Shown here piece by piece: positions 45,096 through 54,639 of a stretch of DNA of 64,000 bases. A program made the position numbers and the translations under genes. The DNA lies in contig JAEWIF010000041.1 of the NCBI GenBank assembly GCA_023387335.1, positions 89,621-153,620 of the forward strand, written 5' to 3'. Within the stretch, counting starts at the first letter, position 1. Each line of letters begins with the position of its first letter. Origin of the DNA: Pseudomonadota bacterium (GTDB lineage: Bacteria > Pseudomonadota > Gammaproteobacteria > Burkholderiales > Burkholderiaceae_C). The notes below the pieces were generated by a model. The model worked only from the letters and a program-made list of their open reading frames with translations, searched no databases and was not told the origin of the DNA.

Positions 45096-45228
45096 GGTCT
45101 GGATGAATACGTTGGCATGCTAAATGGCTTGTCGTCCCGCTTCAGGCTCGGGTTTCCCCGGGCGATTTTCGATACTGCGCCGCTGCGCGTGCGGCTAAAT
45201 TGCATCCCTGCATTCATAGGAGCACGCC

Positions 45229-46443
45229 ATGAAGTTCCGACAGCTTGCCACCGGCCTCGCCTGCGCGGGCGCCACGCTGACGCTGCAGCCCGCGTTCGCC
45301 GCCGACCCCATCCTCATCGGGGCCAGCATCACGCAATCGCCGCCCGGGTCCGTCGTGCAGGGCACGCAGGTCAAGGACGGGATGGAGATCCTCAAGGACA
45401 TGGTCAACGCCAAGGGCGGCGTGCTCGGCCGGCAGATCAAGGTCCTGTACGAGGACAACCAGGGCATCCCGGAAAAGGGGCGTGCCGCCACCGAGAAGCT
45501 GATCTCCAAGGACAAGGTCGTCGCGCTCGCGGGCGGCCACCAGAGCTCGGTGTGCCTGGCGGAGATCGAAGTGGCGCACCGCTACAAGGTGCCGTACGTC
45601 AACACCAACTGCTGGTCGGACGACGTGCGCAAGCGCGGCTATCCGGAGGTGTTCAACACCTCCCCGTACAACACGCTGGTGTCGTCGTCGATGGCCACGA
45701 CGCTCGCGACGATGGGCGTCAAGCGCGTGGTCGCGTTCGCGGAGAACACCGACTACGGCATCGGGCAGGCCAAGCTCACCGGCGAGCTGCTGAAGCAGAA
45801 GGCGCCGAACATCGAATACAAGTACGAGACGCTCGACCGCGCCAGCAAGGACTTCACCGCCGCCATCCTGCCGCTGCGCGCGAACCCGCCGGACGTGATC
45901 GTCATGTCGATGCTGCCGCCGGCGGCCTACATCGTGATGAACCAGGTCTACGAGCAGGGGCTCGCACCCAGTGCCAAGACGATCCTGTACGACGGCGGCG
46001 GCCTGGCCGATTACCCGGACTTCTGGCAGAACGTGAAGGAGGGTGGCAAGTACCTGCTTTCGTTCGCGCTGTACCACCCGGCGATGCCGCAGACCCAGCT
46101 GGCGAAGGACGTCGCCACCGAATACAAGAAGCGCACCGGCAGCGACGTCAACCGCCTGGTGCTGCAGGCCGCCGACTCGCTGCACCTGGTGATCGAGGGC
46201 ATCAAGCAGGCCAAGAGCACCGAACCCGACAAGGTCGGCGCCGCGATGCGCACCATGAAGTTCGAGAGCCTGCGCGGCGTCTCCAACTTCTCCACGCAAC
46301 CGGGCTACAGCTTCCAGCAGTGGCTCGAAATCCCGTACGTGAACTACGAGCTCACCGCCGAGAAGCAGCCCGTGGGGCAGACGGTGCTGATCCAGGCGCC
46401 GGGGCAGAAGTTCGATCCGGCCAAGATCGTTCGTCCGAAGTGA
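45229..46443 (+). CDS. Branched-chain-type ABC substrate-binding protein
   Basis: A 404-residue periplasmic binding protein of the HAAT family. Signal peptide ends near residue 25 (QPAFA-AD). The mature fold begins PILIGASITQSPPGS, with GMEILKDMVNAKGGVLGRQIKVLYEDNQGIPEKG typical of LivJ-like proteins. Family members bind amino acids, but also urea, amides and aromatic acids. The ATG has TAGGAG before it. Divergent from allA, which hints at a nitrogenous ureide or amide; the ligand is not proven. It heads livHMGF. Confidence 0.9.
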   Translation: MKFRQLATGLACAGATLTLQPAFAADPILIGASITQSPPGSVVQGTQVKDGMEILKDMVNAKGGVLGRQIKVLYEDNQGIPEKGRAATEKLISKDKVVALAGGHQSSVCLAEIEVAHRYKVPYVNTNCWSDDVRKRGYPEVFNTSPYNTLVSSSMATTLATMGVKRVVAFAENTDYGIGQAKLTGELLKQKAPNIEYKYETLDRASKDFTAAILPLRANPPDVIVMSMLPPAAYIVMNQVYEQGLAPSAKTILYDGGGLADYPDFWQNVKEGGKYLLSFALYHPAMPQTQLAKDVATEYKKRTGSDVNRLVLQAADSLHLVIEGIKQAKSTEPDKVGAAMRTMKFESLRGVSNFSTQPGYSFQQWLEIPYVNYELTAEKQPVGQTVLIQAPGQKFDPAKIVRPK

Positions 46444-46453
46444 TCGCCGCGAG

Positions 46454-47350
46454 GTGCTGAGTCTCTCGCTGGACCTGCTCGCCAACGGGCTGATCTACGG
46501 CTGCTTCTATGCACTGATGGCCGTGGGGCTGGCCATGATCTTCGGCGTGCTGAAGATCGTGAACTTCGCCCACGGCGAGTTCTTCATGATCGGCGCGTAC
46601 ACCTACGTGCTGGTCGCCCTGAACTTCTCGGTGTCGCCGTGGCTCGCGCTGCCTTGCGCCGCCGTCGGCGGCGCGGCGCTCGGCTGGATCGTGGAGCGGC
46701 TGCTCATGCGGCCGCTGTATGCCGGCTACGCGAGCTGGGGATTCATGAAGGACGAGTACGCGGTGGTCGTCACCTTCGGCTTGTCGCTGCTGCTGGTGAA
46801 CCTGGTCGACAAGGCGGTCGGCCCCTACTCGTACAAGGGGCCGTCGCTGGTCGAGACCAGCCGGTTCGCGCTCGGGCCCGTCATGCTCACCGGCCAGAAG
46901 GCCATCGCGACCGTCGTCGCCGTGTTCATCATGATCGCGCTGGCCTTGTTCCTGAAGAAATCCGTGTGGGGCAAGCAGATCCAGGCGGTGGCGCAGAACC
47001 GGCTCGGCGCGTCGCTCGCAGGCATCGACGCCACGCGCACGACCAGCCTCATCTTCGCGATCTCCGGCATGCTGGCCGCGCTCTCGGGCGCCTTGCTGGC
47101 GCCGCTCGTGAATCCTTCGCCGGACGTCGGCTCGTTCCCCGCGATCAAGTCCTACGTGATCGTGGTGCTCGGTGGCATGGGCTCGGTGTGGGGCGCCATG
47201 ATCGCCGCCCTGATCGTCGGCGTGAGCGAGGCGTTCTTCTCGGTGTACGGCTCCTACGACTACCGCGACGCGTTCGGCCTCGCCATCCTGGTGCTCGTGC
47301 TGCTGCTGCGCCCGCAGGGCCTGCTCGGGCAGAAGGGCCGCGACGTATGA
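46454..47350 (+). CDS. livH: ABC importer membrane subunit, LivH type
   Basis: A 298-residue permease with about eight helices. GLIYGCFYALMAVGLAMIFG at the N-terminus and NFAHGEFFMIGAY are LivH landmarks; VVLGGMGSVWGAMIAALIVG is the conserved loop near residue 230. Starts at GTG, ten bases after the binding-protein gene. Its stop overlaps the livM start (ATGA). Confidence 0.93.
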   Translation: MLSLSLDLLANGLIYGCFYALMAVGLAMIFGVLKIVNFAHGEFFMIGAYTYVLVALNFSVSPWLALPCAAVGGAALGWIVERLLMRPLYAGYASWGFMKDEYAVVVTFGLSLLLVNLVDKAVGPYSYKGPSLVETSRFALGPVMLTGQKAIATVVAVFIMIALALFLKKSVWGKQIQAVAQNRLGASLAGIDATRTTSLIFAISGMLAALSGALLAPLVNPSPDVGSFPAIKSYVIVVLGGMGSVWGAMIAALIVGVSEAFFSVYGSYDYRDAFGLAILVLVLLLRPQGLLGQKGRDV

Positions 47351-48297
47351 AGGCCGGACCCGCTTCCCTCTGGCGCGACCGCCTTGCCTTCGACGCGCGC
47401 GCGGCCGTCCTGCTCTGCGCCGTGCTGGCCGCGCTGCCGCTGGTGGTCACCGGACCGTACGCGCAAGGCATCATCCTCGTGAGCATGTACTTCGCGATCC
47501 TGTCGCTCGCGTGGAACGCGCTCGCGGGCTTCACGGGCCAGTTCTCGCTCGCTCCGGCGGCGTTCGCCATGCTGGGCGGCTACACCACCGCGCTGCTCGA
47601 TTTCTACTGGCACGTGCCGCTCGTGTTCGCGATCCCCGCGGCGATCGTGTCCACGGCGCTCCTCGGGCTGGTGCTCGGCAAGCTCGTGCTCAACCTGAGC
47701 GGCCCCTACCTCTCGCTCACCACGCTCGCCTTCGCCGAGATCGCGCGCGTGGTGATCGGCAATTCGCACGAGTTCACCCGCGGCGACCAGGGCATGCACG
47801 TGGCCACGCTCACCGAAAGCCGGGTGGCCTACTACTACATCTTCCTGGCGGCCTTGGTGCTCGTTCTCGCGGTCCTGTACTTCATGTTGCGAGGCCGGCT
47901 GGGCCGCTTCATGACGGCCGTGCGCGACGACGCCATCGGCGCGGAGAGCCGGGGCATCGACGTGGTCCGCGTGAAGATGATCGTGTTCTGCACCTCGTGC
48001 GCCATCTGCGGCCTGGCGGGATCGCTGTACGGCACGTTCAGCCAGCTGGTCAGCCCGGAGCTCGGACTGCTCCAGCAGACGGGACTGGTGCTGGCCATGG
48101 TGGTGATCGGCGGGATGGGCTCGCTGACGGGGTCGGTGCTCGGCGCGTTGCTGGTGTACCTGGGCTCCGAATGGTTGCGCGAGCTGGGCAACGTGCAGGT
48201 GATCGTGTTCGCGCTGCTCGTGATCCTGTTCGCGCGCTGGGTGCCGGGCGGCCTGTGGAGCGCGGCGGTCGCGCGGATCGGACGCAAGCAAGCATGA
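47347..48297 (+). CDS. livM: ABC importer membrane subunit, LivM type
   Basis: A 316-residue permease. YFAILSLAWNALAGFTGQFSLAP near residue 47 and VVIGGMGSLTGSVLGALLVY near 255 are LivM hallmarks, as is the LSLTTLAFAEIARVVI stretch. The frame is open upstream through livH; the ATG at 47347 fits the family. Its stop overlaps the livG start. Confidence 0.93.
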   Translation: MKAGPASLWRDRLAFDARAAVLLCAVLAALPLVVTGPYAQGIILVSMYFAILSLAWNALAGFTGQFSLAPAAFAMLGGYTTALLDFYWHVPLVFAIPAAIVSTALLGLVLGKLVLNLSGPYLSLTTLAFAEIARVVIGNSHEFTRGDQGMHVATLTESRVAYYYIFLAALVLVLAVLYFMLRGRLGRFMTAVRDDAIGAESRGIDVVRVKMIVFCTSCAICGLAGSLYGTFSQLVSPELGLLQQTGLVLAMVVIGGMGSLTGSVLGALLVYLGSEWLRELGNVQVIVFALLVILFARWVPGGLWSAAVARIGRKQA

Positions 48298-49046
48298 ACC
48301 TGCTGGTCGTCGACGGGTTGTCGAAACGCTTTGGCGGGGTGGCCGCCGTGAACCGCGTGAGCTTCGACGTCCGCGAGGGCGAGATCCTCGGGCTGATCGG
48401 GCCCAACGGGTCGGGCAAGACCACCGTCCTGAACATGCTGTCCGGCTTCCTGCCGCCGGATGCCGGCCGCATCGCGATGGACGGGCGTGACGTCACGCGC
48501 ATGCCGCCGGCGGAGCTGGCGCAGGCGGGCATCCTGCGGATGTTCCAGATGACGCGCGTGTTCACGCGCACCAGCGCTTTCGACAACCTGCTCACGGCGG
48601 GGATGGCCCGCGGCCTGAGCGAGGCTGAATCGACACGGCGCGCGCAGTCGCTCGTCGAGGAGCTCACGCTCGGTCCGGTGCAGCACCTTGATGCGGGGCA
48701 GCTCTCGGGCGGGCAGCGCAAGCTGCTGGAATTCGGCATGTGCTTCATCGAGGCGCCGCGCGTCGCGATGCTGGACGAGCCGTTCGCGGCCGTCCACCCC
48801 GTGATGCGCGAAGTCATGGCGAAATTCATCCGCGCCCGGCACGCGCAAGGCGCGACGTTCCTGCTGGTCAGCCATGACATGCCGATCGTGGTGGACCTGT
48901 GCCAGCGCGCCGTCTGCATGAATGCGGGCCGCGTCATCGCCACCGGCGGCGTGCACGAGGTGCTGCGCGACCACCAGGTCATCGAGGCCTACCTCGGCGA
49001 GACCCACGAAGGCGACGAACCGCCGACGCTGGAGGTGAACGCATGA
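48294..49046 (+). CDS. livG: ABC importer ATPase, LivG type
   Basis: A 250-residue ATPase. Walker A is GPNGSGKTT (residues 35-43), the signature LSGGQRK, Walker B VAMLDEP and the switch His in LVSHDM. One oddity is FAAVHP in the D-loop region, where relatives mostly have GLNP or similar. Overlaps livM and livF by ATGA junctions, so the five genes are one operon. Confidence 0.93.
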   Translation: MNLLVVDGLSKRFGGVAAVNRVSFDVREGEILGLIGPNGSGKTTVLNMLSGFLPPDAGRIAMDGRDVTRMPPAELAQAGILRMFQMTRVFTRTSAFDNLLTAGMARGLSEAESTRRAQSLVEELTLGPVQHLDAGQLSGGQRKLLEFGMCFIEAPRVAMLDEPFAAVHPVMREVMAKFIRARHAQGATFLLVSHDMPIVVDLCQRAVCMNAGRVIATGGVHEVLRDHQVIEAYLGETHEGDEPPTLEVNA

Positions 49047-49783
49047 GCGCCGAGACGCCGCTGCTCGAGATGCGCGCCGTCACCGCGGGCTATGCGCAGG
49101 ACATCGACGTGCTTCGCGAAGTGTCGCTGCGCGTGCACGCGGGCCAGATCACGGGACTGGTCGGACTGAACGGCGCGGGGAAGTCCACGCTGGTCAAGAC
49201 CATCTGCGGGTTCCTGCCGCCCAAGCTCGGAAGCGTCACCTTCGAGTCGGCGGACATCTCGGGCGTGGCTCCGCACCGGCTGATCGACCTGGGCATCTGC
49301 TGCATCCCGCAGGAATCGAGCCTGTTCCCGCACCTCTCGGTCGAAGACAACCTGACCCTGCCGCTGCTGGGGCGCCGCGCGCGCTTCGCCGGCGTGCTTC
49401 GTGAACGCATGAAGGAGGTCTACGAGCAGTTCCCCGCGCTTTACGAAAAGCGTTCGGACCCCGCGGGCAGCCTCTCCGGCGGCCAGCAGAAGCAGCTGGA
49501 ATTCGGCAAGGCATGGCTGCAGCAGCCCAAGCTGTGCCTGATCGACGAGCCGAGCATCGGCTTGTCTCCGCGGGTCTCGGAAGAGATCTTCACGTGGATC
49601 TCGAAGTTCGCCGCTGCGGGCATGGGCATCCTGCTCATAGACCACAACGTCCGGCGCGTCGTGCGCATGTCGGACCGGGTGTGCGTGCTCAGCCTGGGGC
49701 GGGTGACGGCGGAAGGATCGGCTGCCGACTTCCAGGGCGACTTGCACCAGCAGGTGCAGCAGTGGTTGGGGCTGCACTTCTAG
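49043..49783 (+). CDS. livF: ABC importer ATPase, LivF type
   Basis: A 246-residue ATPase with Walker A GLNGAGKS, signature LSGGQQKQ, Walker B LCLIDEPS and IDHNV as the switch region. The shorter LivF pattern ends near LGLHF. It forms the NBD heterodimer with LivG. The serine hydrolase gene starts 12 bases downstream and may share the transcript. Confidence 0.93.
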   Translation: MSAETPLLEMRAVTAGYAQDIDVLREVSLRVHAGQITGLVGLNGAGKSTLVKTICGFLPPKLGSVTFESADISGVAPHRLIDLGICCIPQESSLFPHLSVEDNLTLPLLGRRARFAGVLRERMKEVYEQFPALYEKRSDPAGSLSGGQQKQLEFGKAWLQQPKLCLIDEPSIGLSPRVSEEIFTWISKFAAAGMGILLIDHNVRRVVRMSDRVCVLSLGRVTAEGSAADFQGDLHQQVQQWLGLHF

Positions 49784-49795
49784 GGAGCGGAACGA

Positions 49796-50965
49796 ATGGA
49801 CCTGATGACGGGATTCCCGCCGGCACCGGACAAGCGGGTGACGCTTTCCAACTGGCGAAAACCTCCGTTCAATCGCTGGGCCTTCAACCACGTCAGCGAA
49901 CTCGTTCCCTCGGCATTCGTCAGGGCGGCGCGCAATCCCGCCCCTTTGGAAGCCGAGAGCCGCGGCCTGGGTCTCGACGAGTGGCTCGAGAAGACGTTCA
50001 ACGACTCGATCGTCGTCATGAAGGACGGGAAGGTCGTTTTCGAGAACTATGCCGACGGCCAGAGCCCCGACGTCCCGCATATCTGGATGTCGGTGTCGAA
50101 ATCCGTCCTGGGACTCGTCGCGGGCGTCGTCGCGGGGCGTGGCCAGCTGGATGTCGATGCACCCCTCACGGAACTGATCCCTGAACTGGAGGGATCGGCG
50201 TTCGCTGGAGCGACCGTGCGGGACGCGCTGGACATGCGCGTGGGCATCCGGTTCGACGAAGACTACCTGGCGACGGGCGGCGCCATCATCGAGTACAGGA
50301 AGTCGCATCTGTGGGACCCGGTCCCGGTCGGCGAGTCGGCCACCGACATGAGAAGCTTCCTTCTCACCCTGGCCGAGCGCGATGGGGAGCACAACGGCCG
50401 CTTCCACTACGTCTCGCCGAACACGGACCTCCTGGGCTGGGTGCTGGAGCGAGCGACCGGAACCCGGTATGCGGACCTCGTGAGCGAGGTGCTCTGGCAG
50501 CCGATTGGCGCGGAGCGTGACGCCTACATCACGGTCGATCGCCTGGGTGCGCCTCGCTGCGCGGGAGGCTTCTGCGCCACCCCTCGCGACATGGCCCGGA
50601 TCGGACGTCTCTTCGTGACCGGGGGACGCCACGGCGGCGTGCAGGTCGTGCCGGAACGCTGGATCGACGACATCGTCGGCTTCGACGGCGAAGACGCCTG
50701 GAGAACGGGCGACTTCTTCGACCTCTTCGACGGCGCGACCATGCACTACCGAAGCCAGTGGTACGTCCTGCGAGGCGAGCGGCCCCTGATCTTCGGCTTC
50801 GGGGTCTTCGGCCAACACGTGTTCATCGATCCGGCGGCCGATCTCGTGGTTGCGAAATGCTCTTCGCAGCCGCTCCCGCTGGACGCGTCATTCCTCTCGA
50901 TGACGCTGGCCGGCGTGCAGGAAATTCGCGCGATGTTCCGGAGCTCTTCCTTGACGGATCAGTAG
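49796..50965 (+). CDS. Class C beta-lactamase/6-aminohexanoate hydrolase-like serine hydrolase
   Basis: A 389-residue serine hydrolase without a signal peptide, so probably cytosolic. The SxxK nucleophile pair is Ser99-x-x-Lys102 in MSVSKSVLG, and the Tyr motif is YVSPNTD. The order fits the NylB/EstB branch of serine beta-lactamase-like enzymes, which split small amides or esters. It directly follows livF and precedes a TRAP transporter, so it may process an imported amide or ester; the substrate is not read from sequence. Confidence 0.85.
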   Translation: MDLMTGFPPAPDKRVTLSNWRKPPFNRWAFNHVSELVPSAFVRAARNPAPLEAESRGLGLDEWLEKTFNDSIVVMKDGKVVFENYADGQSPDVPHIWMSVSKSVLGLVAGVVAGRGQLDVDAPLTELIPELEGSAFAGATVRDALDMRVGIRFDEDYLATGGAIIEYRKSHLWDPVPVGESATDMRSFLLTLAERDGEHNGRFHYVSPNTDLLGWVLERATGTRYADLVSEVLWQPIGAERDAYITVDRLGAPRCAGGFCATPRDMARIGRLFVTGGRHGGVQVVPERWIDDIVGFDGEDAWRTGDFFDLFDGATMHYRSQWYVLRGERPLIFGFGVFGQHVFIDPAADLVVAKCSSQPLPLDASFLSMTLAGVQEIRAMFRSSSLTDQ

Positions 50966-51079
50966 AACCCCCGGGGTGCGACTGCTGGAAAGCCACTAGA
51001 CCGGGTCGTGGCCGCATTGCCAAGAATCGCAGGGGCACCGGGGGACCGCCCCTTGCTCATTCCATACGGAGGCAAATCC

Positions 51080-52036
51080 ATGAAGTTGCTGAGGTACTTT
51101 CTCGCCGCACTCGTCGCCGTTGGCGTGTCGTTCGCGGCGCTCGCGCAGAACATCTCGATCGCGACCGGCGGCACCGGGGGCGTGTACTACCCGATGGGCG
51201 GCGGGCTCGCGGCCGTGCTGTCCAAGTACGTGCCCGGGATGCAGGCCACGGCCGAAGTGACGGGCGGCTCGGTCGACAACCTGAAGCTGATCGCCAGCGG
51301 AAAGCCGTACGTCGGCTTCTCGATGAGCGATGCGGCCCAGGACGCCTACAAGGGCGAGGACAAGTTCAAGGGCCACAAGGTCCCGGTCAAGACCCTGGCC
51401 GTGCTCTACCCGAACCGCATGCACGTGGTGAGCATCGAAGGCAAGGGCGTCAATAAGTTCGCCGACCTCAAGGGCAAGCGCGTCTCGACCGGCTCGCCCG
51501 GCAGCGCGACGGAGGTGATGGCGTTCCGCCTGATCGAGGCGGCGGGCATGGACAAGGACCGCGACATGAAGCGCGAGCGCCTGGGCGTCGCGGAATCCGT
51601 GAACGCGCTCAAGGACGGAAAGATCGACGCCTTCTTCTGGGTGGGCGGCCTGCCCACCGCGGCGGTGACGGACCTGGCCAACACGCCCGGCACGAAGATC
51701 AGGATGGTCGACCACGCCGAACTCGTGGCGCCGATGAACAAGAAGTGGGGCAACCTGTACGTCGAGGACACCATCCCGAAGGCGGTCTACAAGGGCATGG
51801 ACGCCGACAACAAGCAGGCGACCGTGATGAACATCCTGGTCGCCCACGAAAGCATGGACGAGAAGACGGCCTACAACATCGTCAAGACCATCTTCGAGAA
51901 GAAGGCGGAACTGGTCGCCGTCCACAAGGAAGCCGAGAACTTCAAGCTGGAGAGCCAGAAGGCGAGCGCCACCCCGATCCCGTTCCACCCGGGCGCGGTG
52001 AAGTACTTCGCCGAACGCGGGGTCAAGGTCGAGTGA
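51080..52036 (+). CDS. TAXI-family TRAP transporter substrate-binding protein
   Basis: A 318-residue periplasmic protein. Signal peptide ends near residue 23 (ALAQ). The mature start NISIATGGTGGVYYPMGGGLA is the TAXI-TRAP signature, and GSPGSATEVMAFRLIEAAG follows in the middle. The family binds glutamate, organic acids or other anions. ATG at 51080 is behind GGAGG. It overlaps the fused permease start. Confidence 0.9.
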   Translation: MKLLRYFLAALVAVGVSFAALAQNISIATGGTGGVYYPMGGGLAAVLSKYVPGMQATAEVTGGSVDNLKLIASGKPYVGFSMSDAAQDAYKGEDKFKGHKVPVKTLAVLYPNRMHVVSIEGKGVNKFADLKGKRVSTGSPGSATEVMAFRLIEAAGMDKDRDMKRERLGVAESVNALKDGKIDAFFWVGGLPTAAVTDLANTPGTKIRMVDHAELVAPMNKKWGNLYVEDTIPKAVYKGMDADNKQATVMNILVAHESMDEKTAYNIVKTIFEKKAELVAVHKEAENFKLESQKASATPIPFHPGAVKYFAERGVKVE

Positions 52037-54057
52037 TCCGGGAAGCGGAAGCCGTCTCGGCCGACAGCCTGCAGAAGGCCGAGGAGTACATCGAGGCGGA
52101 GGAGGGCGCCGCCAACAAGCTGCGCGGCGCCCTTGCGGTCTTCCTGACCCTCTCGGCGGTCGCCATGACCGTCTTCCACCTGTACGCCGCCTACGCCATC
52201 GTTCCGACGCAGACGCTGCGCGGCATCCACGTGGCATTCGTGCTGGCGCTCACGTTCCTGCTGTTCCCGATCGCGCGGCGGTTCCGCCACCGCATCATGT
52301 GGTGGGACTGGCTGGCGGCGGCGCTCGCCATCGCCGTGGCGGCCTACGCCATCCAGGGCGGCGACGACTTCACCGACCGCAACACGCTGCCGCTGCCCTG
52401 GGACATCGTCTTCGGCATCGCGCTGATCGTGCTCGTGCTGGAAGCCATGCGGCGCACCAGCGGCTGGGTGATGCCCGTCATCACCGCGGCCTTCCTCGCC
52501 TACGCGCTGGCCGGCCCCTGGCTGCCGCCGCCGTGGACCCACAAGGGCTACGACGTCGGCCGGCTGGTCGGCGTGATGTACATGACGCTCGAAGGCATCT
52601 TCGGCGTGGCGATCGACGTCTCGTCGTCGCTCATCATCCTGTTCACCATCTTCGGCGCCTTCCTGCAGTACTCGAACGCGGGGAAGTTCTTCATCGACTT
52701 CTCGTTCGCGGCCCTGGGCGGCAAGCCCACGGGCGCGGGGCGCACGGTGGTGCTGTCGTCCTTCCTGCTGGGCGGCCCGTCGGGTTCCGGCGTGGCCACC
52801 ACCGTCACGCTGGCGTCCGTGGCGTATCCCATGCTGTCGAAGGTGGGCTACGAGCGCAACGCGGCGGGCGGCCTGCTCGCGGCCGGAGGCCTGGGCGCGA
52901 TCATTTCCCCGCCCGTGCTGGGCGCGGCGGCGTTCCTGATCGCCGAGTTCCTCAAGATCTCGTACATGGACGTGCTGCTGATGGCGGCGATCCCGACCGT
53001 GCTGTTCTATCTCGCCCTGTTCCTCATGGTCGAGATCGACGCACGCAAGTACGGCATGGGCGGCATCACGTTCGACAAGGTGGAGACGGACTGGGCCCTG
53101 GCGCGCCGCTACTGGTTCCACTTCCTGTCGCTGGTCTCGATCGTCGCCTTCATGCTGTGGGGCTACTCGCCGATCATGTCCGTGTTCTGGGCGACCGCGG
53201 TGTCCCTCGCCACGAGCCTGCTGCGGCGCGACACCTCGCTCATTCCGTACGACCTGTTCAGTGCGCCGGGCAACCTGGGCCGCAAGCTCCTGGACATGCC
53301 GCTCACCCGTGCGATGGAAGGCGGCTCCGTCGGCATGCTGAACGTGGGCGCCACCTGCGCCGGCGCCGGCATCATCGTCGGCGTGGTCACGCTCACCGGG
53401 CTCGGCCTCAAGTTCAGTTCCATCGTGATCGCGTACGCCGCCGGCTCGCTGCTGCTGACCGCGGTGTTCACGGCGCTCGTGGTGTGGATCGTCGGCCTGG
53501 CCGTGCCCGTGACCGCGTCGTACATCATCTGCGCGGTGATCGCGGCGCCGGCGCTGACCAAGCTGGGCGTCCCCGATTTCGCCGCGCACATGTTCATCTT
53601 CTATTACGCGGTGCTGTCGGAGGTGTCCCCGCCCACGGCCCTGTCGCCGTTCGCCGCGGCCGCGATCACGGGCGGCGATCCCTACAAGACGACGCTGCAC
53701 TGCTGGAAGTACACGCTCCCCGCGTTCCTGCTGCCGTTCATGTTCGTGCTCGATCCGGACGGACGCGCGCTGCTCCTGATGGGATCGGCCAAGGCGGCGG
53801 CCACCATCGACTGGCTGCTGGTGGCCAAGGTGACGCTCACGGCCGCGGCGGCCATCGCCGCGCTCGCCGCCGCGTTCCAGGGATGGGCGTTCCGCAAGAC
53901 GAACGCCTTCGAGCGCGTGCTGCTCGCGGCCGCCGGCCTCGCGCTCGTCTACCCGTCGGCCGTCTCCAACGGCGCGGGCTTCGCCGTCCTGCTGGTCGTG
54001 CTGGTGATGCAGTTGGGGCGCCGCGCGGTGCAGCCGGCCAAGCCCCGCACTTCGTGA
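52033..54057 (+). CDS. TRAP transporter fused membrane protein (4TM+12TM)
   Basis: A 674-residue permease that joins the small DctQ-like part and the large DctM-like part, as usual for TAXI-TRAP systems. The first four helices cover about 35-160. The 12-helix part follows, with SFLLGGPSGSGVATTVTLASVAYPML, then GLGAIISPPVLGAAAFLIAEFL, and a mirrored GATCAGAGIIVGVVTLTGLG. It imports organic acids with sodium. GTG start overlaps the previous stop (GTGA). Convergent with the NlpC/P60 gene. Confidence 0.92.
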   Translation: MIREAEAVSADSLQKAEEYIEAEEGAANKLRGALAVFLTLSAVAMTVFHLYAAYAIVPTQTLRGIHVAFVLALTFLLFPIARRFRHRIMWWDWLAAALAIAVAAYAIQGGDDFTDRNTLPLPWDIVFGIALIVLVLEAMRRTSGWVMPVITAAFLAYALAGPWLPPPWTHKGYDVGRLVGVMYMTLEGIFGVAIDVSSSLIILFTIFGAFLQYSNAGKFFIDFSFAALGGKPTGAGRTVVLSSFLLGGPSGSGVATTVTLASVAYPMLSKVGYERNAAGGLLAAGGLGAIISPPVLGAAAFLIAEFLKISYMDVLLMAAIPTVLFYLALFLMVEIDARKYGMGGITFDKVETDWALARRYWFHFLSLVSIVAFMLWGYSPIMSVFWATAVSLATSLLRRDTSLIPYDLFSAPGNLGRKLLDMPLTRAMEGGSVGMLNVGATCAGAGIIVGVVTLTGLGLKFSSIVIAYAAGSLLLTAVFTALVVWIVGLAVPVTASYIICAVIAAPALTKLGVPDFAAHMFIFYYAVLSEVSPPTALSPFAAAAITGGDPYKTTLHCWKYTLPAFLLPFMFVLDPDGRALLLMGSAKAAATIDWLLVAKVTLTAAAAIAALAAAFQGWAFRKTNAFERVLLAAAGLALVYPSAVSNGAGFAVLLVVLVMQLGRRAVQPAKPRTS

Positions 54058-54061
54058 GGCC

Positions 54062-54559
54062 TCAGGCCCGGCGGTAATCCAGCAGCCGGGTCTTCCAGTA
54101 CCGCTCGTGGATCTGGTTCAGGCGAACGGTCCCTCCGGTGCTGGGCGCGTGCACGAAGCGCGACTCGCCGGCGTGGATGGCCGCGTGCGACGGCGAACCG
54201 TCGCTGCCGAAGATCACCAGGTCGCCTGCGCGCAAGTCGCCGGCGCTCACGGACTGTCCCCAGCGGCTGATCTGCGCGACGGTCCGCGGCGGCGAGATCC
54301 CTGCCGCTTGCCGGTACACGTAGCCGATCAAGCCGCTGCAATCGAACCCGGCCTCCGGCGTGTTGCCGCCATACCGGTACGGGGTTCCCACCAACCCCAG
54401 GGCGAGGAACGCGGCTTCGCCGGCCTGCACGTCCGACATCGGTGACGGCCGCGGAAAGGCACCCTCGCGGCCGTCTCTCGCCGGCGCGGCGCAGCCGGCA
54501 AGGCCGGCCAAGGCCAGCCAACCCGCGCCGGTGACAAGTCCTCGCCGTTCGGCATCCAT
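54062..54559 (-). CDS. NlpC/P60-family lipoprotein peptidase
   Basis: A 165-residue lipoprotein. The N-terminus has LAGLAGC as lipobox. The NlpC/P60 domain has catalytic Cys74 in FDCSGL, His125 in SHAAIHAG and PYRYGGNTP ahead of the Cys. It cuts peptidoglycan peptide bonds in the periplasm. ATG at 54559 gives the lipoprotein signal; the longer open frame upstream belongs to the neighbouring gene's shadow. It is convergent with the TRAP operon. Confidence 0.88.
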   Translation of the reverse strand: MDAERRGLVTGAGWLALAGLAGCAAPARDGREGAFPRPSPMSDVQAGEAAFLALGLVGTPYRYGGNTPEAGFDCSGLIGYVYRQAAGISPPRTVAQISRWGQSVSAGDLRAGDLVIFGSDGSPSHAAIHAGESRFVHAPSTGGTVRLNQIHERYWKTRLLDYRRA

Positions 54560-54639
54560 GGCGGCGATCGTAGCGTGCCCCGGACGGCATCGCACCTCCG
54601 CCCGGGGCCGCCGCGACCGCGGCCACGGCGTTCTCCGGC

